A stretch of DNA of 48,154 nt, taken from positions 1 to 48,154 of the forward strand of contig NZ_RHLQ01000026.1 in assembly GCF_003711845.1 (NCBI RefSeq), read 5' to 3'. The first letter of the stretch is position 1. Every line of letters begins with the position of its first letter. Both the position numbers and the translations under genes were made by a program. A model generated the notes under the pieces. That model did not search any database. It was not told where the DNA came from and saw only the letters and a list, made by a program, of their open reading frames with translations. The stretch comes from Lysinibacillus halotolerans. GTDB lineage: Bacteria > Bacillota > Bacilli > Bacillales_A > Planococcaceae. Below are positions 18,324-27,388 of the stretch, one piece after another.

Positions 18324-19991
18324 ATGAAATTTGTAAAAAATGATCAAGCGGCTGTTTTCGCTCTCGGCGGACTGGGCGAAATCGGTAAAAACACATATGC
18401 AGTACAATTCCAGGATGAAATTATTGTCATCGATGCTGGAATCAAATTTCCTGAAGACGATTTATTAGGAATCGACTATGTTATACCGGATTACACTTAT
18501 TTAGTACGTAACGCTGATAAAATTAAAGGTCTATTTATTACCCATGGACACGAAGACCATATTGGCGGTATTCCTTATTTATTACGCCAAGTGAATATTC
18601 CTGTATACGGTGGGAAGCTTGCTTTAGGTTTATTGCGCAATAAACTGGATGAACACGGTTTACTTCGAACAACAAAATTAATCGAGATTAAAGAAGACGA
18701 CGTCATTAAGTTTAGAAAAACATCTGTCAGCTTCTTCCGTACAACACATAGTATTCCAGATGCCTTTGGGATTGTCGTTAAAACACCTCCTGGAAACATC
18801 GTCCATACAGGAGACTTTAAGTTTGACTTTACTCCAGTAGGAGAACCTGCAAACTTAACGAAAATGGCGGAAATCGGCCGAGATGGTGTACTTTGTTTAT
18901 TATCTGATAGTACGAATGCAGAAGTTCCAAACTTTACGATGTCTGAACGTAAAGTTGGCGAAAGTATTCATGATATTTTACGAAAAGTTGAAGGACGTAT
19001 TATTTTTGCAACCTTTGCATCAAACATCCATCGTCTTCAACAAGTGACAGATGCGGCTGCCCAATATGGCCGTAAAATTGCTGTTTTCGGACGCTCGATG
19101 GATAATGCCATTTCCATCGGTCGCGAACTAGGTTATATAACTGCACCAAAGGAAACTTTTGTCGATGCACAAACGATCAACCGTTTACCAGCAAATGAAG
19201 TGATGATTTTATGTACAGGCTCTCAAGGGGAACCGATGGCAGCATTATCACGAATTGCAAATGGTACCCATCGACAAATCCAAATCCAACCTGGTGATAC
19301 AGTAGTATTCTCTTCTTCACCAATACCAGGAAATACTATGAGTGTTAATAAAATTATTAATCTATTGTTCCGTGCAGGTGCTGAAGTAATCCATGGTTCA
19401 TTAAACAATATCCATACTTCCGGCCACGGATCACAAGAAGAACAAAAATTAATGCTTCGACTAATTAAACCGAAGTTTTTCATGCCAATTCACGGTGAAT
19501 ATCGCATGTTAAAAATGCACACGAACCTTGCGGAAGATTGTGACGTACCTATTGAAAATACATTTGTTATGGAAAATGGGGACGTTTTAGCATTAAGTTC
19601 CAATGAAGCCCACGTAGCTGGTCGAATTCCTTCTGGTGATGTATACATCGATGGTAGTGGTATTGGAGATATCGGCAATATTGTATTAAGAGATCGCCGT
19701 ATTCTTTCAGAAGAAGGATTAGTCATCGTCGTTGTTAGTGTAGATATGAAGAAACAAAAAATTGTCGCTGGACCTGATATTATCTCCCGTGGTTTTGTTT
19801 ACATGCGGGAATCTGGAACGCTTATTAGTGAAGCACAAAAAATGTTAAATAGTCATTTAAATGAAATGATTCAAGGAAAATCTACTCAGTGGACTGAATT
19901 GAAAAATGAAATTACCGACGTTTTAGGACCATATTTATTCGAAAAAACAAAACGTCGACCAATGATTTTACCTATTATTATGGAAGTATAA
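18324..19991 (+). CDS. rnjA: Ribonuclease J1
   Basis: This 555-residue metallo-beta-lactamase/beta-CASP nuclease has 5'-exonuclease and endonuclease activity and is central to mRNA turnover and rRNA maturation in Firmicutes. The metal site HGHEDHIGG (H74, H76, D78, H79) is near the N-terminus. GDFKFDF and LLSDSTNAE follow, then the beta-CASP domain with [14 protein letters not shown], and [29 protein letters not shown] and PIHGEYRM further on. The C-terminal domain is full length. It is translated directly behind rpoY. A hairpin (19996-20023) closes the unit. The J1 assignment rather than J2 rests on length and the rpoY linkage. Confidence 0.96.
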   Translation: MKFVKNDQAAVFALGGLGEIGKNTYAVQFQDEIIVIDAGIKFPEDDLLGIDYVIPDYTYLVRNADKIKGLFITHGHEDHIGGIPYLLRQVNIPVYGGKLALGLLRNKLDEHGLLRTTKLIEIKEDDVIKFRKTSVSFFRTTHSIPDAFGIVVKTPPGNIVHTGDFKFDFTPVGEPANLTKMAEIGRDGVLCLLSDSTNAEVPNFTMSERKVGESIHDILRKVEGRIIFATFASNIHRLQQVTDAAAQYGRKIAVFGRSMDNAISIGRELGYITAPKETFVDAQTINRLPANEVMILCTGSQGEPMAALSRIANGTHRQIQIQPGDTVVFSSSPIPGNTMSVNKIINLLFRAGAEVIHGSLNNIHTSGHGSQEEQKLMLRLIKPKFFMPIHGEYRMLKMHTNLAEDCDVPIENTFVMENGDVLALSSNEAHVAGRIPSGDVYIDGSGIGDIGNIVLRDRRILSEEGLVIVVVSVDMKKQKIVAGPDIISRGFVYMRESGTLISEAQKMLNSHLNEMIQGKSTQWTELKNEITDVLGPYLFEKTKRRPMILPIIMEV

Positions 19992-19995
19992 AAAT

Positions 19996-20023
19996 AAGGG
20001 TTGTCCTATTTTAGACAACCCTT
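19996..20023. terminator. Bidirectional terminator between rnjA and ktrC
   Basis: A 10-bp stem (19996-20005 with 20014-20023) is followed by a T-rich tract on the plus strand, between convergent genes. Confidence 0.85.
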
Positions 20024-20049
20024 TCCTTTATTTTAATGAGGAAATTTTT

Positions 20050-20709
20050 TTAGCTCATCGCCTTTTTTACAAAGCGATTAATATCTACATCGGCTCCTAT
20101 CACTAACAAAATATCGCCTAATAATATTTTATCGTCAGCTGCTGGAGAAATCACAATCGTTTCCCCTCTTTTAATTCCAACAATATTAATTCCATATTTC
20201 GCACGGATATCTAGATCAATTAAAGAAAATCCAGCAATTCGATCGTTGGCTCGAATTTCCATTATTGAATGCTCATCGGACAACTCTAAATAATCTAATA
20301 CATTATTGGACATAATATTATTCGCAATACGAATCCCCATATCCCGTTCAGGATGAACGACATGATCTGCTCCAATTTTCTTTAATACTTTTGCATGGTA
20401 ATCATTGTGGGCTTTTACCGTTATTTGTTCAACACCGAGCTCTTTTAAAATTAACGTCGTTAGTATACTCGCTTGAATGTTTTCTCCAATGGCTACTATA
20501 ACATGCTCAAAGTTTCGAATACCCAAGGATTTAATAACTTCCTCATCCGTCGTATCTGCAATGACGCTCTGGGTAGCAATTTTCGCGTATTCATCTACTC
20601 TTTCAGCAGAATTATCAATTGCTAAAACATCCGCCCCTAATCGAACTAACTCCCGTACAATACTACCCCCAAAACGACCTAATCCTATTACTACAAATTC
20701 TTTTTTCAT
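20050..20709 (-). CDS. ktrC: Potassium uptake regulatory subunit KtrC (RCK protein)
   Basis: This 219-residue cytoplasmic gating ring subunit for a Ktr potassium channel has an RCK_N domain with the nucleotide-binding VIGLGRFGGSIV (glycines near 8-13), VIADTTDEEVIKSLGIRNF, IGENIQASILTTLILKELG and VHPERDMGIRIA. An RCK_C domain follows from about 135, in B. subtilis KtrC a c-di-AMP binding site. The ATG at 20709 follows GGAGGGG; the upstream Met codons lack such a site. No KtrB/KtrD membrane partner lies in the window. The gene is convergent to rnjA, close to the B. subtilis ykqB-rnjA arrangement but without adeC. Confidence 0.93.
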   Translation of the reverse strand: MKKEFVVIGLGRFGGSIVRELVRLGADVLAIDNSAERVDEYAKIATQSVIADTTDEEVIKSLGIRNFEHVIVAIGENIQASILTTLILKELGVEQITVKAHNDYHAKVLKKIGADHVVHPERDMGIRIANNIMSNNVLDYLELSDEHSIMEIRANDRIAGFSLIDLDIRAKYGINIVGIKRGETIVISPAADDKILLGDILLVIGADVDINRFVKKAMS

Positions 20710-20869
20710 TATGCCCCTCCGTACAAAAAACATCAATGATACTATTTTAACCTAGTATTATCGTTTTGTACAAACTACGATTGTAAAAAATCTAAACATA
20801 TTTACAGTACTTTATCCTGCTTTAAAACTTCTTTTTGGTTAGTATTCGTTGTAAAACGATATAAGGAAA

Positions 20870-20920
20870 ATAAACCAAAGGGCTACTTCAATTTCTAATA
20901 AGAAGAAATTAAAGTAGCCC
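20870..20920 (-). terminator. Terminator of the formate/nitrite transporter gene
   Basis: A 17-bp stem with one mismatch (20880-20896 with 20904-20920) is followed on the minus strand by TTTGGTTTATTTT. Confidence 0.85.
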
Positions 20921-20993
20921 CTAAGAGAACTAGACAGTTTTTCGTATTATTTTTTATAATCGTTTCCTAAATTAGTGTTCGTTTCTCAAAAAT

Positions 20994-21785
20994 TTAACGA
21001 GGTTTCTGAACTTTACCTGCTTGTTTATCGTAAACATACCAATAAAGCAATCCAACAAAAATCGCTCCACCTACTACATTTCCAAGGAACGTTGGAATGA
21101 TGTTTCCAATAAACTCAACCCAAGTCATCTGTCCTGCAAAAATTGCTGCAGGTATTACAAACATATTCGCAACAACGTGTTGGAAGCCAATTGCGACAAA
21201 CGCCATAATTGGGAACCAAATGCCTGCAATTTTTCCAATAAAATCATCTGCTCCATAAGCTAACCAAATCGCTAAACATACAAGCCAGTTACAACCAATC
21301 GCCGAAACAAAAGTTTCTAAAAACGTATGATCTACTTTTGACTCTGCAATTGCCACCGTTTTATCCAAATATGGACCCATCTCAGTTAAACCAACTACAT
21401 GTCCAAAGAAATAAGCTACAAAAAGTGCTCCCACTAGATTTGCTAACGTAACCCAAACCCAATTATGAACAAGACTACCTAAAGTAATTTTCTTTGCATA
21501 ATATGCCATGGAGACCGACATCAGATTTCCCGTAATCAGTTCTGCCCCAGCTAGAACAATTAATATTAGACCAACAGGGAAAACTGCTCCCCCAATTAAA
21601 TTAGATAGACTTCCCCATTCTTTAGGCAAATCACCAATGACACGAATATCTAGTAAATAGCCTAGTGAAATAAATGCTCCTCCTAAAAATCCAAGCAACA
21701 ACAGATGTGAAAAAGGAAGCTTTGTCTTCGTCACTCCTGTTTCTATCGTAATTTCTGCAATTTTTTGCGGTTTATGAAATGCCAT
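20994..21785 (-). CDS. Formate/nitrite transporter (FNT) family channel
   Basis: This 263-residue protein has six predicted membrane helices and the FNT repeats: GGAFISLGYLLD near 35, LAGAELITGNLMSVSMAYYA near 80, and AIGFQHVVANMFVIPAAIFAG near 198, with the pore histidine. Family members carry formate, nitrite or hydrosulfide as pentamers; the substrate is not decided by these motifs. The ATG at 21785 follows AGGAGGA. The gene appears monocistronic with a long leader that ends in a terminator-like hairpin. A cre-like sequence overlaps the putative start of transcription, which would fit formate or lactate metabolism, but this is inference. Confidence 0.92.
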   Translation of the reverse strand: MAFHKPQKIAEITIETGVTKTKLPFSHLLLLGFLGGAFISLGYLLDIRVIGDLPKEWGSLSNLIGGAVFPVGLILIVLAGAELITGNLMSVSMAYYAKKITLGSLVHNWVWVTLANLVGALFVAYFFGHVVGLTEMGPYLDKTVAIAESKVDHTFLETFVSAIGCNWLVCLAIWLAYGADDFIGKIAGIWFPIMAFVAIGFQHVVANMFVIPAAIFAGQMTWVEFIGNIIPTFLGNVVGGAIFVGLLYWYVYDKQAGKVQKPR

Positions 21786-21808
21786 AAATATTCCTCCTAT
21801 TTCTAATT

Positions 21809-21864
21809 AAAAAAGGCAGCACCTTAAAAACCTTTTTTTACAAAAAGGTTTTTGAGATGCTGCC
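21809..21864 (-). terminator. Leader terminator (attenuator candidate) upstream of the FNT gene
   Basis: The long hairpin pairs 21815-21821 with 21858-21864 and 21826-21832 with 21847-21853. It is followed by six or more T on the minus strand and ends 24 bases before the start codon. No gene precedes it in this leader, so it would stop transcription of the channel gene unless relieved. Confidence 0.75.
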
Positions 21865-21986
21865 TAACGCCTCTGCACTCGATACAAAGAAATCAAACCA
21901 TCATAATTATACATATATAGAATTCATATAAAAGCAAATAAGCAGGTCTTACTTATTTACCATTCTATGTTTTCACTATATTTGTT

Positions 21987-22030
21987 TTGGAAACGTTTTT
22001 CATTTTAACGTATAATGGCATTTACTGCAA
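21987..22030 (-). promoter_or_regulatory. Possible FNT gene promoter with cre-like sequence
   Basis: On the minus strand TTGCAG (22025-22030) and TAAAAT (22002-22007) are 17 bases apart. The adjoining TTGGAAACGTTTTTC (21987-22001, plus strand) resembles cre except for one extra T in the right half. Confidence 0.4.
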
Positions 22031-22085
22031 CACTTTTTTATTTTCTTATAATAAATTGATTGTCACTATAAAGTAAGAGCCTATA

Positions 22086-22445
22086 TTATTCCTTTCTATT
22101 TTCTGTAATATCCCTATCAAAAACGAAAACTGATATGGCAATATCTTCTTCTACCTTGATATCGTTGAAAAGATGAACCAACTTCGCTCCAATGAGTTCT
22201 TCCATTCCTTCGGGTGGACTTTTCGCATAAATTTCTTGAATCATTTTCGTCCTCGCTGCATGTACCATATCCTTTCCATCTTCCGAACCCGTGATAAACT
22301 TTTCCGTCGGTGTTAAATTTCCATATAACGTAGCGATGGCCATATTTTCAATAAAAACTGTATGAATTCGTTCAGGTCCCTTCCCAAATGACTCTTTCCG
22401 TAGTTTTCGTATCATGTCATTGAATTCATGAACTAATTTTGACAA
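22086..22445 (-). CDS. DUF2294 family protein
   Basis: This protein of about 119 residues has the DUF2294 pattern: a helical N-terminus, FGKGPERIHTVFIENMAIATLYGNLTPTE in the middle, and VHAARTKMIQEIYAK. The family is soluble and has no known function. I place the start at TTG 22445 because GGGGGAGG lies five bases upstream and the length then fits the family. A longer frame runs back to 22544 but adds a hydrophobic segment not expected in DUF2294. Its stop lies close to the FNT promoter region, so the two genes are in line but probably separate units. Confidence 0.75.
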   Translation of the reverse strand: MSKLVHEFNDMIRKLRKESFGKGPERIHTVFIENMAIATLYGNLTPTEKFITGSEDGKDMVHAARTKMIQEIYAKSPPEGMEELIGAKLVHLFNDIKVEEDIAISVFVFDRDITENRKE

Positions 22446-22870
22446 GTTTTCCTCCCCCTCTATACGTAGAATTGGCTCTAAAAAAGGGAATCTCCAAAAG
22501 ATCATCATGAACGCTAAAAGAAAGTCAATCCAAGAATTAAACAATATAATTACAGTGTGACTGTTACAGTTCTAAGTTATACATTATGTATTTATTCAAA
22601 AACACCCTATTCAAATATTTTTTAACTCAATCAACAGTTCTACATCCAATATCTAAATTTCCCCATTCTAAGTTTTTGATTATAAAAATATGCATTCCAA
22701 ATACTTTTATCCCTTTCACTAATTACTCCCCGACCAATTAATAATCGGATTAATAAAGTTAAATAAACTAAAAACATTATGAATTTTATTTATAAAGGGT
22801 AGTGATTTTTTAATAAACTGGAGCATCTTTGAATACTTTAAGATGAAGTGAAAAAAGGAGTGGGTATAAC
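22446..22870. other. Divergent intergenic region between DUF2294 and DUF2935 genes
   Basis: This region is AT-rich with no supported gene or strong promoter. The small palindrome ACAGT-GTG-ACTGT lies at about 22552-22564, inside the longer alternative DUF2294 leader, and could be an operator. Confidence 0.4.
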
Positions 22871-23632
22871 TTGTCCGATTATGTAAAGAGTGCCGTTTTT
22901 GAACATCGATTTTGGTTACAAGTTTTAGGGGATCACGCTCGATTTATCCATGATTCACTTTATCCATCAGAAAAAGATGATATTGCGAAAGCAACTTATT
23001 TTATTCAACAATTCGATCAGCTTTTAGCCCAAGTAAAAATGTTGAATGAATCCAATATGCAACCGTTTACTATTAAAGTAGAAGAGGCTGCTAACCAACT
23101 AAGGGACTTTAAGCTATCGATTATTAAACGCCATATTACAGAAAATATGAAAATCCATCTTACGCCTACTTTTATTAATCATATGGTTAATGAATTAGAG
23201 GAATATTTACTAATATTAAGCTATTTAAAACAAGGGAAAGCCCCACCAATCTTCCACGAATTACATCATCATTTATTATGGTTAGTTGATGCTTCAGGAC
23301 ACGCAGGGGCTATTAACGATCGTCTGGACGGTGTAGAAAAAAGATTAAAAGACAAAAGCCACACCTTTACAAAACATTTTGAACAATTTTATTTAAAAGC
23401 GATTGAGTTAACAGGCTACTTACGAACAAATATAAGTAAATTTCCCGCCCTATCAAAATTTAACCATGATGTTGAAGTAGAAATAGGATTATTCAAAACC
23501 TTTTTAAACGAATTGGAAGAAATGGAGTTAAATGCTGAAGTACTAGGTATTTTTTCAGTATCGATGGCAGATCATATGGCAAGAGAAGAACAATATTATT
23601 TAATGAAACTAGCACAATCAAAAGCAATTTAA
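22871..23632 (+). CDS. DUF2935 domain protein
   Basis: This 253-residue soluble, mostly helical protein has two tandem copies of DUF2935. The first (about 8-125) begins EHRFWLQVLGDHARFIHDSL and the second (about 135-250) contains LVDASGHAGAINDRL and ends near DHMAREEQYYL. Each copy has His and Glu residues spaced as in four-helix metal-binding bundles (H-H-E patterns), a suggestion only. The start is TTG at 22871 with AAAGGAG ten bases upstream. Function is unknown; the gene stands alone and ends at a hairpin shared with ykuV. Confidence 0.85.
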   Translation: MSDYVKSAVFEHRFWLQVLGDHARFIHDSLYPSEKDDIAKATYFIQQFDQLLAQVKMLNESNMQPFTIKVEEAANQLRDFKLSIIKRHITENMKIHLTPTFINHMVNELEEYLLILSYLKQGKAPPIFHELHHHLLWLVDASGHAGAINDRLDGVEKRLKDKSHTFTKHFEQFYLKAIELTGYLRTNISKFPALSKFNHDVEVEIGLFKTFLNELEEMELNAEVLGIFSVSMADHMAREEQYYLMKLAQSKAI

Positions 23633-23636
23633 ATGA

Positions 23637-23666
23637 AAAAGTGTAGCAACTAAATGCTACACTTTT
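23637..23666. terminator. Bidirectional terminator between DUF2935 gene and ykuV
   Basis: A 12-bp perfect stem (23637-23648 with 23655-23666) lies between convergent genes, with T-rich flank. Confidence 0.88.
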
Positions 23667-23679
23667 CTCTTTAATCTAC

Positions 23680-24123
23680 TTAATTTTCTGCTAGTATTTT
23701 ATTTATTCTCTTTTCGAGCATTTTCATGCCGCTACCACCCGACTGAAAATGTCTAAGTAAACCAAACTTATCAAAAACATAATAGGCTGGAACATATTCG
23801 TTTTCGAAGGCATCACTTAACTTCAGGGCATTATCAATAAAAATAGGATGGGATATTTTATATTTTTTTGCCACCTTCTTAATTTTATCGACGTCGGTAT
23901 CTTCATAGGATCGAGGCATATGCACTGCAATCATATTCAACTCATTTTTGTACCGCTCTTTTAATTGGATAACTTCAGGCATTATCTCTTTACATAAATG
24001 ACAACTAACCGACCAAAAATGAATTAAAGTTGGTTTCTTTCCTACTAACTCTTGATTTGATACTGCACCGTTTAACCATTTCGTTTCTCCCATCAATTCA
24101 GGCATTGGTGAACGTAATTTCAT
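23680..24123 (-). CDS. ykuV: Thioredoxin-like thiol-disulfide oxidoreductase YkuV
   Basis: This 147-residue cytoplasmic thioredoxin-fold protein has the active site SVSCHLCKE (C41, C44) after LIHFW, and the cis-proline region YVPAYYVFDKFG. It matches B. subtilis YkuV along its length, including the end HFQSGGSGMKMLEKRINK. YkuV reduces disulfides and is thought to serve the peroxiredoxin YkuU. The start is ATG 24123: AAGGAGG directly abuts the ATG at 24129, leaving proper spacing only for the second. There are 50 bases to ykuU upstream, and the two are probably cotranscribed. Confidence 0.92.
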   Translation of the reverse strand: MKLRSPMPELMGETKWLNGAVSNQELVGKKPTLIHFWSVSCHLCKEIMPEVIQLKERYKNELNMIAVHMPRSYEDTDVDKIKKVAKKYKISHPIFIDNALKLSDAFENEYVPAYYVFDKFGLLRHFQSGGSGMKMLEKRINKILAEN

Positions 24124-24173
24124 AAACATCCTCCTTGAAAGAAATTGAGAAGAACTCCCCCCTTTCGAAATAT

Positions 24174-24716
24174 CTACAAAGTTTCATCTCCAGGCCGCCA
24201 GTTTGCAGGACATAATCCACCTGTTTGAAGGGCTTGAAGTACCCTTAATACTTCGTCGACATCTCTACCAATATTATCATGATGAATTGATTGATATTGA
24301 AGCTGCCCTTCCGGACTTATAATAAATAACCCCCTCAATGCAACTCCTTCCTCCTCGACTAATACTCCATATTTTTTGGCAACTTGATGATTATGATCTG
24401 CTGCAAGGGGATATTTTAACTGGCCAAGTCCGTTTTTCGTTCGATCCGTATTAATCCAAGCTAAATGGGTATAAACCGTATCGGTTGAAACACCGATAAC
24501 TTCAGTATCCAAATCTTCAAATAGCTCATATTGATCTGAAATAGCCGTAATTTCTGTTGGGCAGACAAAGGTAAAGTCCATAGGATAAAAAAATAAAACA
24601 GTCCATTTCTCCTGTTGTATATTTTCTTTTAACGACACTTTCCCAAAGGTTTTATCTGGCATTACCGCATCCATTTCAAACAGAGGAGCTTGTTTTCCTA
24701 CTTGTAGTTCCGTCAT
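24174..24716 (-). CDS. ykuU: 2-Cys peroxiredoxin YkuU
   Basis: This 180-residue AhpC/Prx1-type peroxidase has the peroxidatic C52 in FYPMDFTFVCPTE and the resolving cysteine C169 in GGLCPANWRPG, as in typical 2-Cys enzymes. The threonine and arginine of the active site are visible (PTE, and the Arg in DRTKNGLGQLKYPL). It reduces hydrogen peroxide or organic peroxides and needs a thioredoxin-like donor, here probably YkuV next door. The ATG at 24716 has GGAGGGAAGGAA upstream. It is divergent from the polyamine operon regulator. Confidence 0.94.
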   Translation of the reverse strand: MTELQVGKQAPLFEMDAVMPDKTFGKVSLKENIQQEKWTVLFFYPMDFTFVCPTEITAISDQYELFEDLDTEVIGVSTDTVYTHLAWINTDRTKNGLGQLKYPLAADHNHQVAKKYGVLVEEEGVALRGLFIISPEGQLQYQSIHHDNIGRDVDEVLRVLQALQTGGLCPANWRPGDETL

Positions 24717-24820
24717 TTCCTTCCCTCCACGTTTAAACCAATTTCAATAAGAAATTCTTCCATTCAACTAACAACATATTCATTTAGTTGGAGAAATTTC
24801 CACTTACGAGAAATATTCTA

Positions 24821-24919
24821 TTGATTTTTTACTCGAATTTTGTATAATTGTATCGTTAATAATAAACAAAAAGTTTTGTTATAGTAAACTTTTATATTTG
24901 AAGTTTATGTATACTAAAC
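24821..24919 (+). promoter_or_regulatory. Promoter and operator-like repeats of the potABCD operon
   Basis: TTGATT (24821-24826) and TATAAT (24843-24848) are 16 bases apart. Downstream, before the regulator start, are a 16-base palindrome (AACAAAA-AG-TTTTGTT, 24865-24880), a 7-9-7 inverted repeat (TAAACTT 24885-24891, AAGTTTA 24901-24907) and GTTTA-N7-TAAAC (24903-24919). They are candidate sites for the regulator encoded by the first gene. Confidence 0.5.
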
Positions 24920-24937
24920 AATCCAAGGAGTTATAAC

Positions 24938-25480
24938 ATGCAAATTGGTGCGAAAATTAAAGCATTGCGACTAAAAAAAGGTCTTACACAAGAAGAGTTA
25001 GGTGAACGTACAGATTTAACAAAGGGATATATTTCACAGCTAGAACGGGATTTAAATTCCCCATCAATTGAGACATTATTTTCAATATTAGAAGTTTTAG
25101 GAACGACTCCAAAGGAATTCTTTGACGATTCGTTACAGGAGCAAAAGGTTGTTTATAACAAAGACGATCAAACTTCCTATATTGATGAAGAGAAAAACTA
25201 TAAAATCCAATGGCTCATACCAACTTCGAATGAAAAAGAAATGGAACCTGTTATTTTAACTCTTCAAAAAGATGGTGAATACAAACAATTTGAACCTTCC
25301 TTAGCCGAAACCTTTATCTATGTACTAAAAGGTCGTATACGACTCGTAATAGGTGAAGAAGAATATATCGCTAGTGAAGGTAACGCTATTTATTATGAAG
25401 CATCATCTAATCATCAAATTTTCAACGCCAACAATGGCAAAACAGAATTGTTATTAGTAGCGACAGAATCTTATTTATAG
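24938..25480 (+). CDS. XRE-family regulator with cupin domain (polyamine operon)
   Basis: The 180-residue regulator has an N-terminal helix-turn-helix (about 5-60, [20 protein letters not shown] and [20 protein letters not shown]) and a C-terminal cupin sensor (about 105-178, with [30 protein letters not shown]). This is the PuuR/PotR-like layout found in front of spermidine/putrescine ABC operons. The cupin would bind the polyamine or a derivative; ligand and sign of control are inferred. The ATG at 24938 follows AAGGAG. potA starts 11 bases after its stop, so regulator and transporter are one operon and autoregulation is likely. Confidence 0.88.
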   Translation: MQIGAKIKALRLKKGLTQEELGERTDLTKGYISQLERDLNSPSIETLFSILEVLGTTPKEFFDDSLQEQKVVYNKDDQTSYIDEEKNYKIQWLIPTSNEKEMEPVILTLQKDGEYKQFEPSLAETFIYVLKGRIRLVIGEEEYIASEGNAIYYEASSNHQIFNANNGKTELLLVATESYL

Positions 25481-25491
25481 GAGGTAAGAAC

Positions 25492-26592
25492 ATGAGTGAT
25501 ACAATTATCCGATTTGAAAATGTCTCAAAATCGTATGATGATGGCACCGTTGTATTAAAAAACATCGATTTTGAACTGGAAAGAGGCAAGTTTTATACAC
25601 TGTTAGGTCCATCAGGTTGTGGTAAAACAACAATTTTGCGTATCATAGCCGGATTTACAGATCCTTCTGAAGGAAATATTTATTTTAACGATCAAAAAAT
25701 TAATCATGTACCAGCGAACGAGCGGCAAGTGAATACGGTTTTTCAAGATTATGCCCTTTTTCCCCATTTAAATGTTTTTGAAAATGTTGCTTTCGGTTTA
25801 CGTATTAAAAAATTAAAAGAAAAAGAAATTCAAGAACGAGTTCTGGAAGCTTTAAAGTTTGTTAATTTAAGTGGTTATGGGAATCGGGAAATTTCTGAAA
25901 TGTCCGGTGGTCAACGGCAAAGGGTTGCGATTGCTAGAGCGATTGTTAACGACCCACAAGTCATTCTACTAGATGAACCATTATCTGCCCTAGATTTAAA
26001 ATTGCGTTCAGAAATGCAATATGAATTGCGGGAATTACAGCAACGTTTAGGAAAAACCTTTGTCTTTGTAACCCATGATCAAGAAGAGGCATTGGCAATG
26101 TCCGATGAAATTTTTGTCCTTCATGATGGCGAGATTCAGCAATCTGGAACACCTGTTGACATATATGACGAACCAATTAATCGTTTTGTCGCAGACTTCA
26201 TCGGTGAATCAAACATCGTTGACGGTGTAATGATTGAAGACTTTAAAGTCCAATTTACTGGCAAGACTTTCGATTGTGTTGACAAAGGAATGAAACCGAA
26301 CGAAAAAGTAGATATTGTTATCCGCCCGGAAGATTTAGAAATGACGACAGTAGATAAAGGTAAGTTAGTTGTAACAGTCGATACCCAACTGTTCCGAGGT
26401 GTTCATTATGAGTTATCAACCTATGATCAAGATGGGAATGAATGGTTAGTACACTCTCTTAAAAAGGCCGAAGTAGGTGAACAAATAGGTCTGGACTTTT
26501 CTCCAGAGGCGATTCATGTTATGCGATTAAATGAAACAGAAGAAGAGTTTGATAAACGACTAGAGTCCTATGGAGAAGAAGAAAATGTTTGA
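25492..26592 (+). CDS. potA: Spermidine/putrescine ABC transporter ATPase PotA
   Basis: This 366-residue ATPase energises polyamine import. It has Walker [10 protein letters not shown] (39-47), the Q-loop in [20 protein letters not shown], signature [14 protein letters not shown] near 136, Walker [17 protein letters not shown], and the switch histidine in [17 protein letters not shown]-terminal TOBE-type domain (from about 240, [10 protein letters not shown]) fits the PotA subfamily. The ATG at 25492 follows AGGAGG. Its end overlaps the potB start by eight bases. Confidence 0.94.
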   Translation: MSDTIIRFENVSKSYDDGTVVLKNIDFELERGKFYTLLGPSGCGKTTILRIIAGFTDPSEGNIYFNDQKINHVPANERQVNTVFQDYALFPHLNVFENVAFGLRIKKLKEKEIQERVLEALKFVNLSGYGNREISEMSGGQRQRVAIARAIVNDPQVILLDEPLSALDLKLRSEMQYELRELQQRLGKTFVFVTHDQEEALAMSDEIFVLHDGEIQQSGTPVDIYDEPINRFVADFIGESNIVDGVMIEDFKVQFTGKTFDCVDKGMKPNEKVDIVIRPEDLEMTTVDKGKLVVTVDTQLFRGVHYELSTYDQDGNEWLVHSLKKAEVGEQIGLDFSPEAIHVMRLNETEEEFDKRLESYGEEENV

Positions 26593-27388
26593 TAAAGCTT
26601 CGAAAGGGTCACTATTCCCTTATGCTTTTTGGATAGCTTTATTCGTCATCGCTCCTATCGCCTTAATCGTTTATTATTCCATGCTCGACTTAAATGGTCA
26701 CTTTACTTTCGATAATTATAAAGCCTTTTTTACACCAGTTTATTTAAAAATGACGCTTACTAGCTTTTGGTATGCCTTTTTAATTACGTTCTTCACATTA
26801 ATGATTGCATATCCGACTGCTTATTTGTTAACTAAAACAAAACATAAACATTTATGGTTAATGTTAATCATTATTCCTTCTTGGATTAACTTATTATTAA
26901 AAACTTATGCTTTTATTGGGATATTCGGACTTTACGGACCTATCAATGCTTTTATAAAAGTATTCGGTCTTGAACAACAACAAATTTTATTTACAGATTT
27001 TAGTTTTATCTTTGTGTCGGTTTATATTTTTATTCCATTTATGATTATTCCAATTTTTAACTCATTGAATAAATTAAACCCGACATTAGTTTATGCAGCT
27101 CGAGATTTAGGGGCTTCAAGTTTTACCACATTCCGTCGCGTCATTTTCCCATTAACAATTGATGGAGTGAAATCAGGTATACAAGTCACATTCATTCCAG
27201 CATTATCTTTATTTATGATTACTCGATTAATCGCTGGGAATCAAGTGATTACTTTAGGTACAGCAATTGAACAACAGTTCCTTGTATCTCAAAACTGGGG
27301 TATGGGCTCTACAATTGCCGTCTTCCTCATTATATTAATGGTCATTATTATGCTGTTTACAGGTCAAAAGAAGGGAGGCCGCGCATAG
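26585..27388 (+). CDS. potB: Spermidine/putrescine ABC transporter permease PotB
   Basis: This membrane permease of about 267 residues has six predicted helices and the binding-protein-dependent transport signature [20 protein letters not shown] near residue 175, the EAA loop that contacts PotA. I prefer the ATG at 26585, with GGAG nine bases upstream; an ATG at 26570 is in frame and would add five residues. It overlaps potA by eight bases and meets potC at its stop. Confidence 0.92.
   Translation: MFDKASKGSLFPYAFWIALFVIAPIALIVYYSMLDLNGHFTFDNYKAFFTPVYLKMTLTSFWYAFLITFFTLMIAYPTAYLLTKTKHKHLWLMLIIIPSWINLLLKTYAFIGIFGLYGPINAFIKVFGLEQQQILFTDFSFIFVSVYIFIPFMIIPIFNSLNKLNPTLVYAARDLGASSFTTFRRVIFPLTIDGVKSGIQVTFIPALSLFMITRLIAGNQVITLGTAIEQQFLVSQNWGMGSTIAVFLIILMVIIMLFTGQKKGGRA

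Noticed and set aside
21865-21995. Known riboswitch class in the FNT leader
   Set aside because: I compared by eye with lysine, SAM, purine, TPP, FMN, glycine, fluoride, ZTP and THF consensus blocks and found no convincing match, so only an attenuator candidate is claimed.
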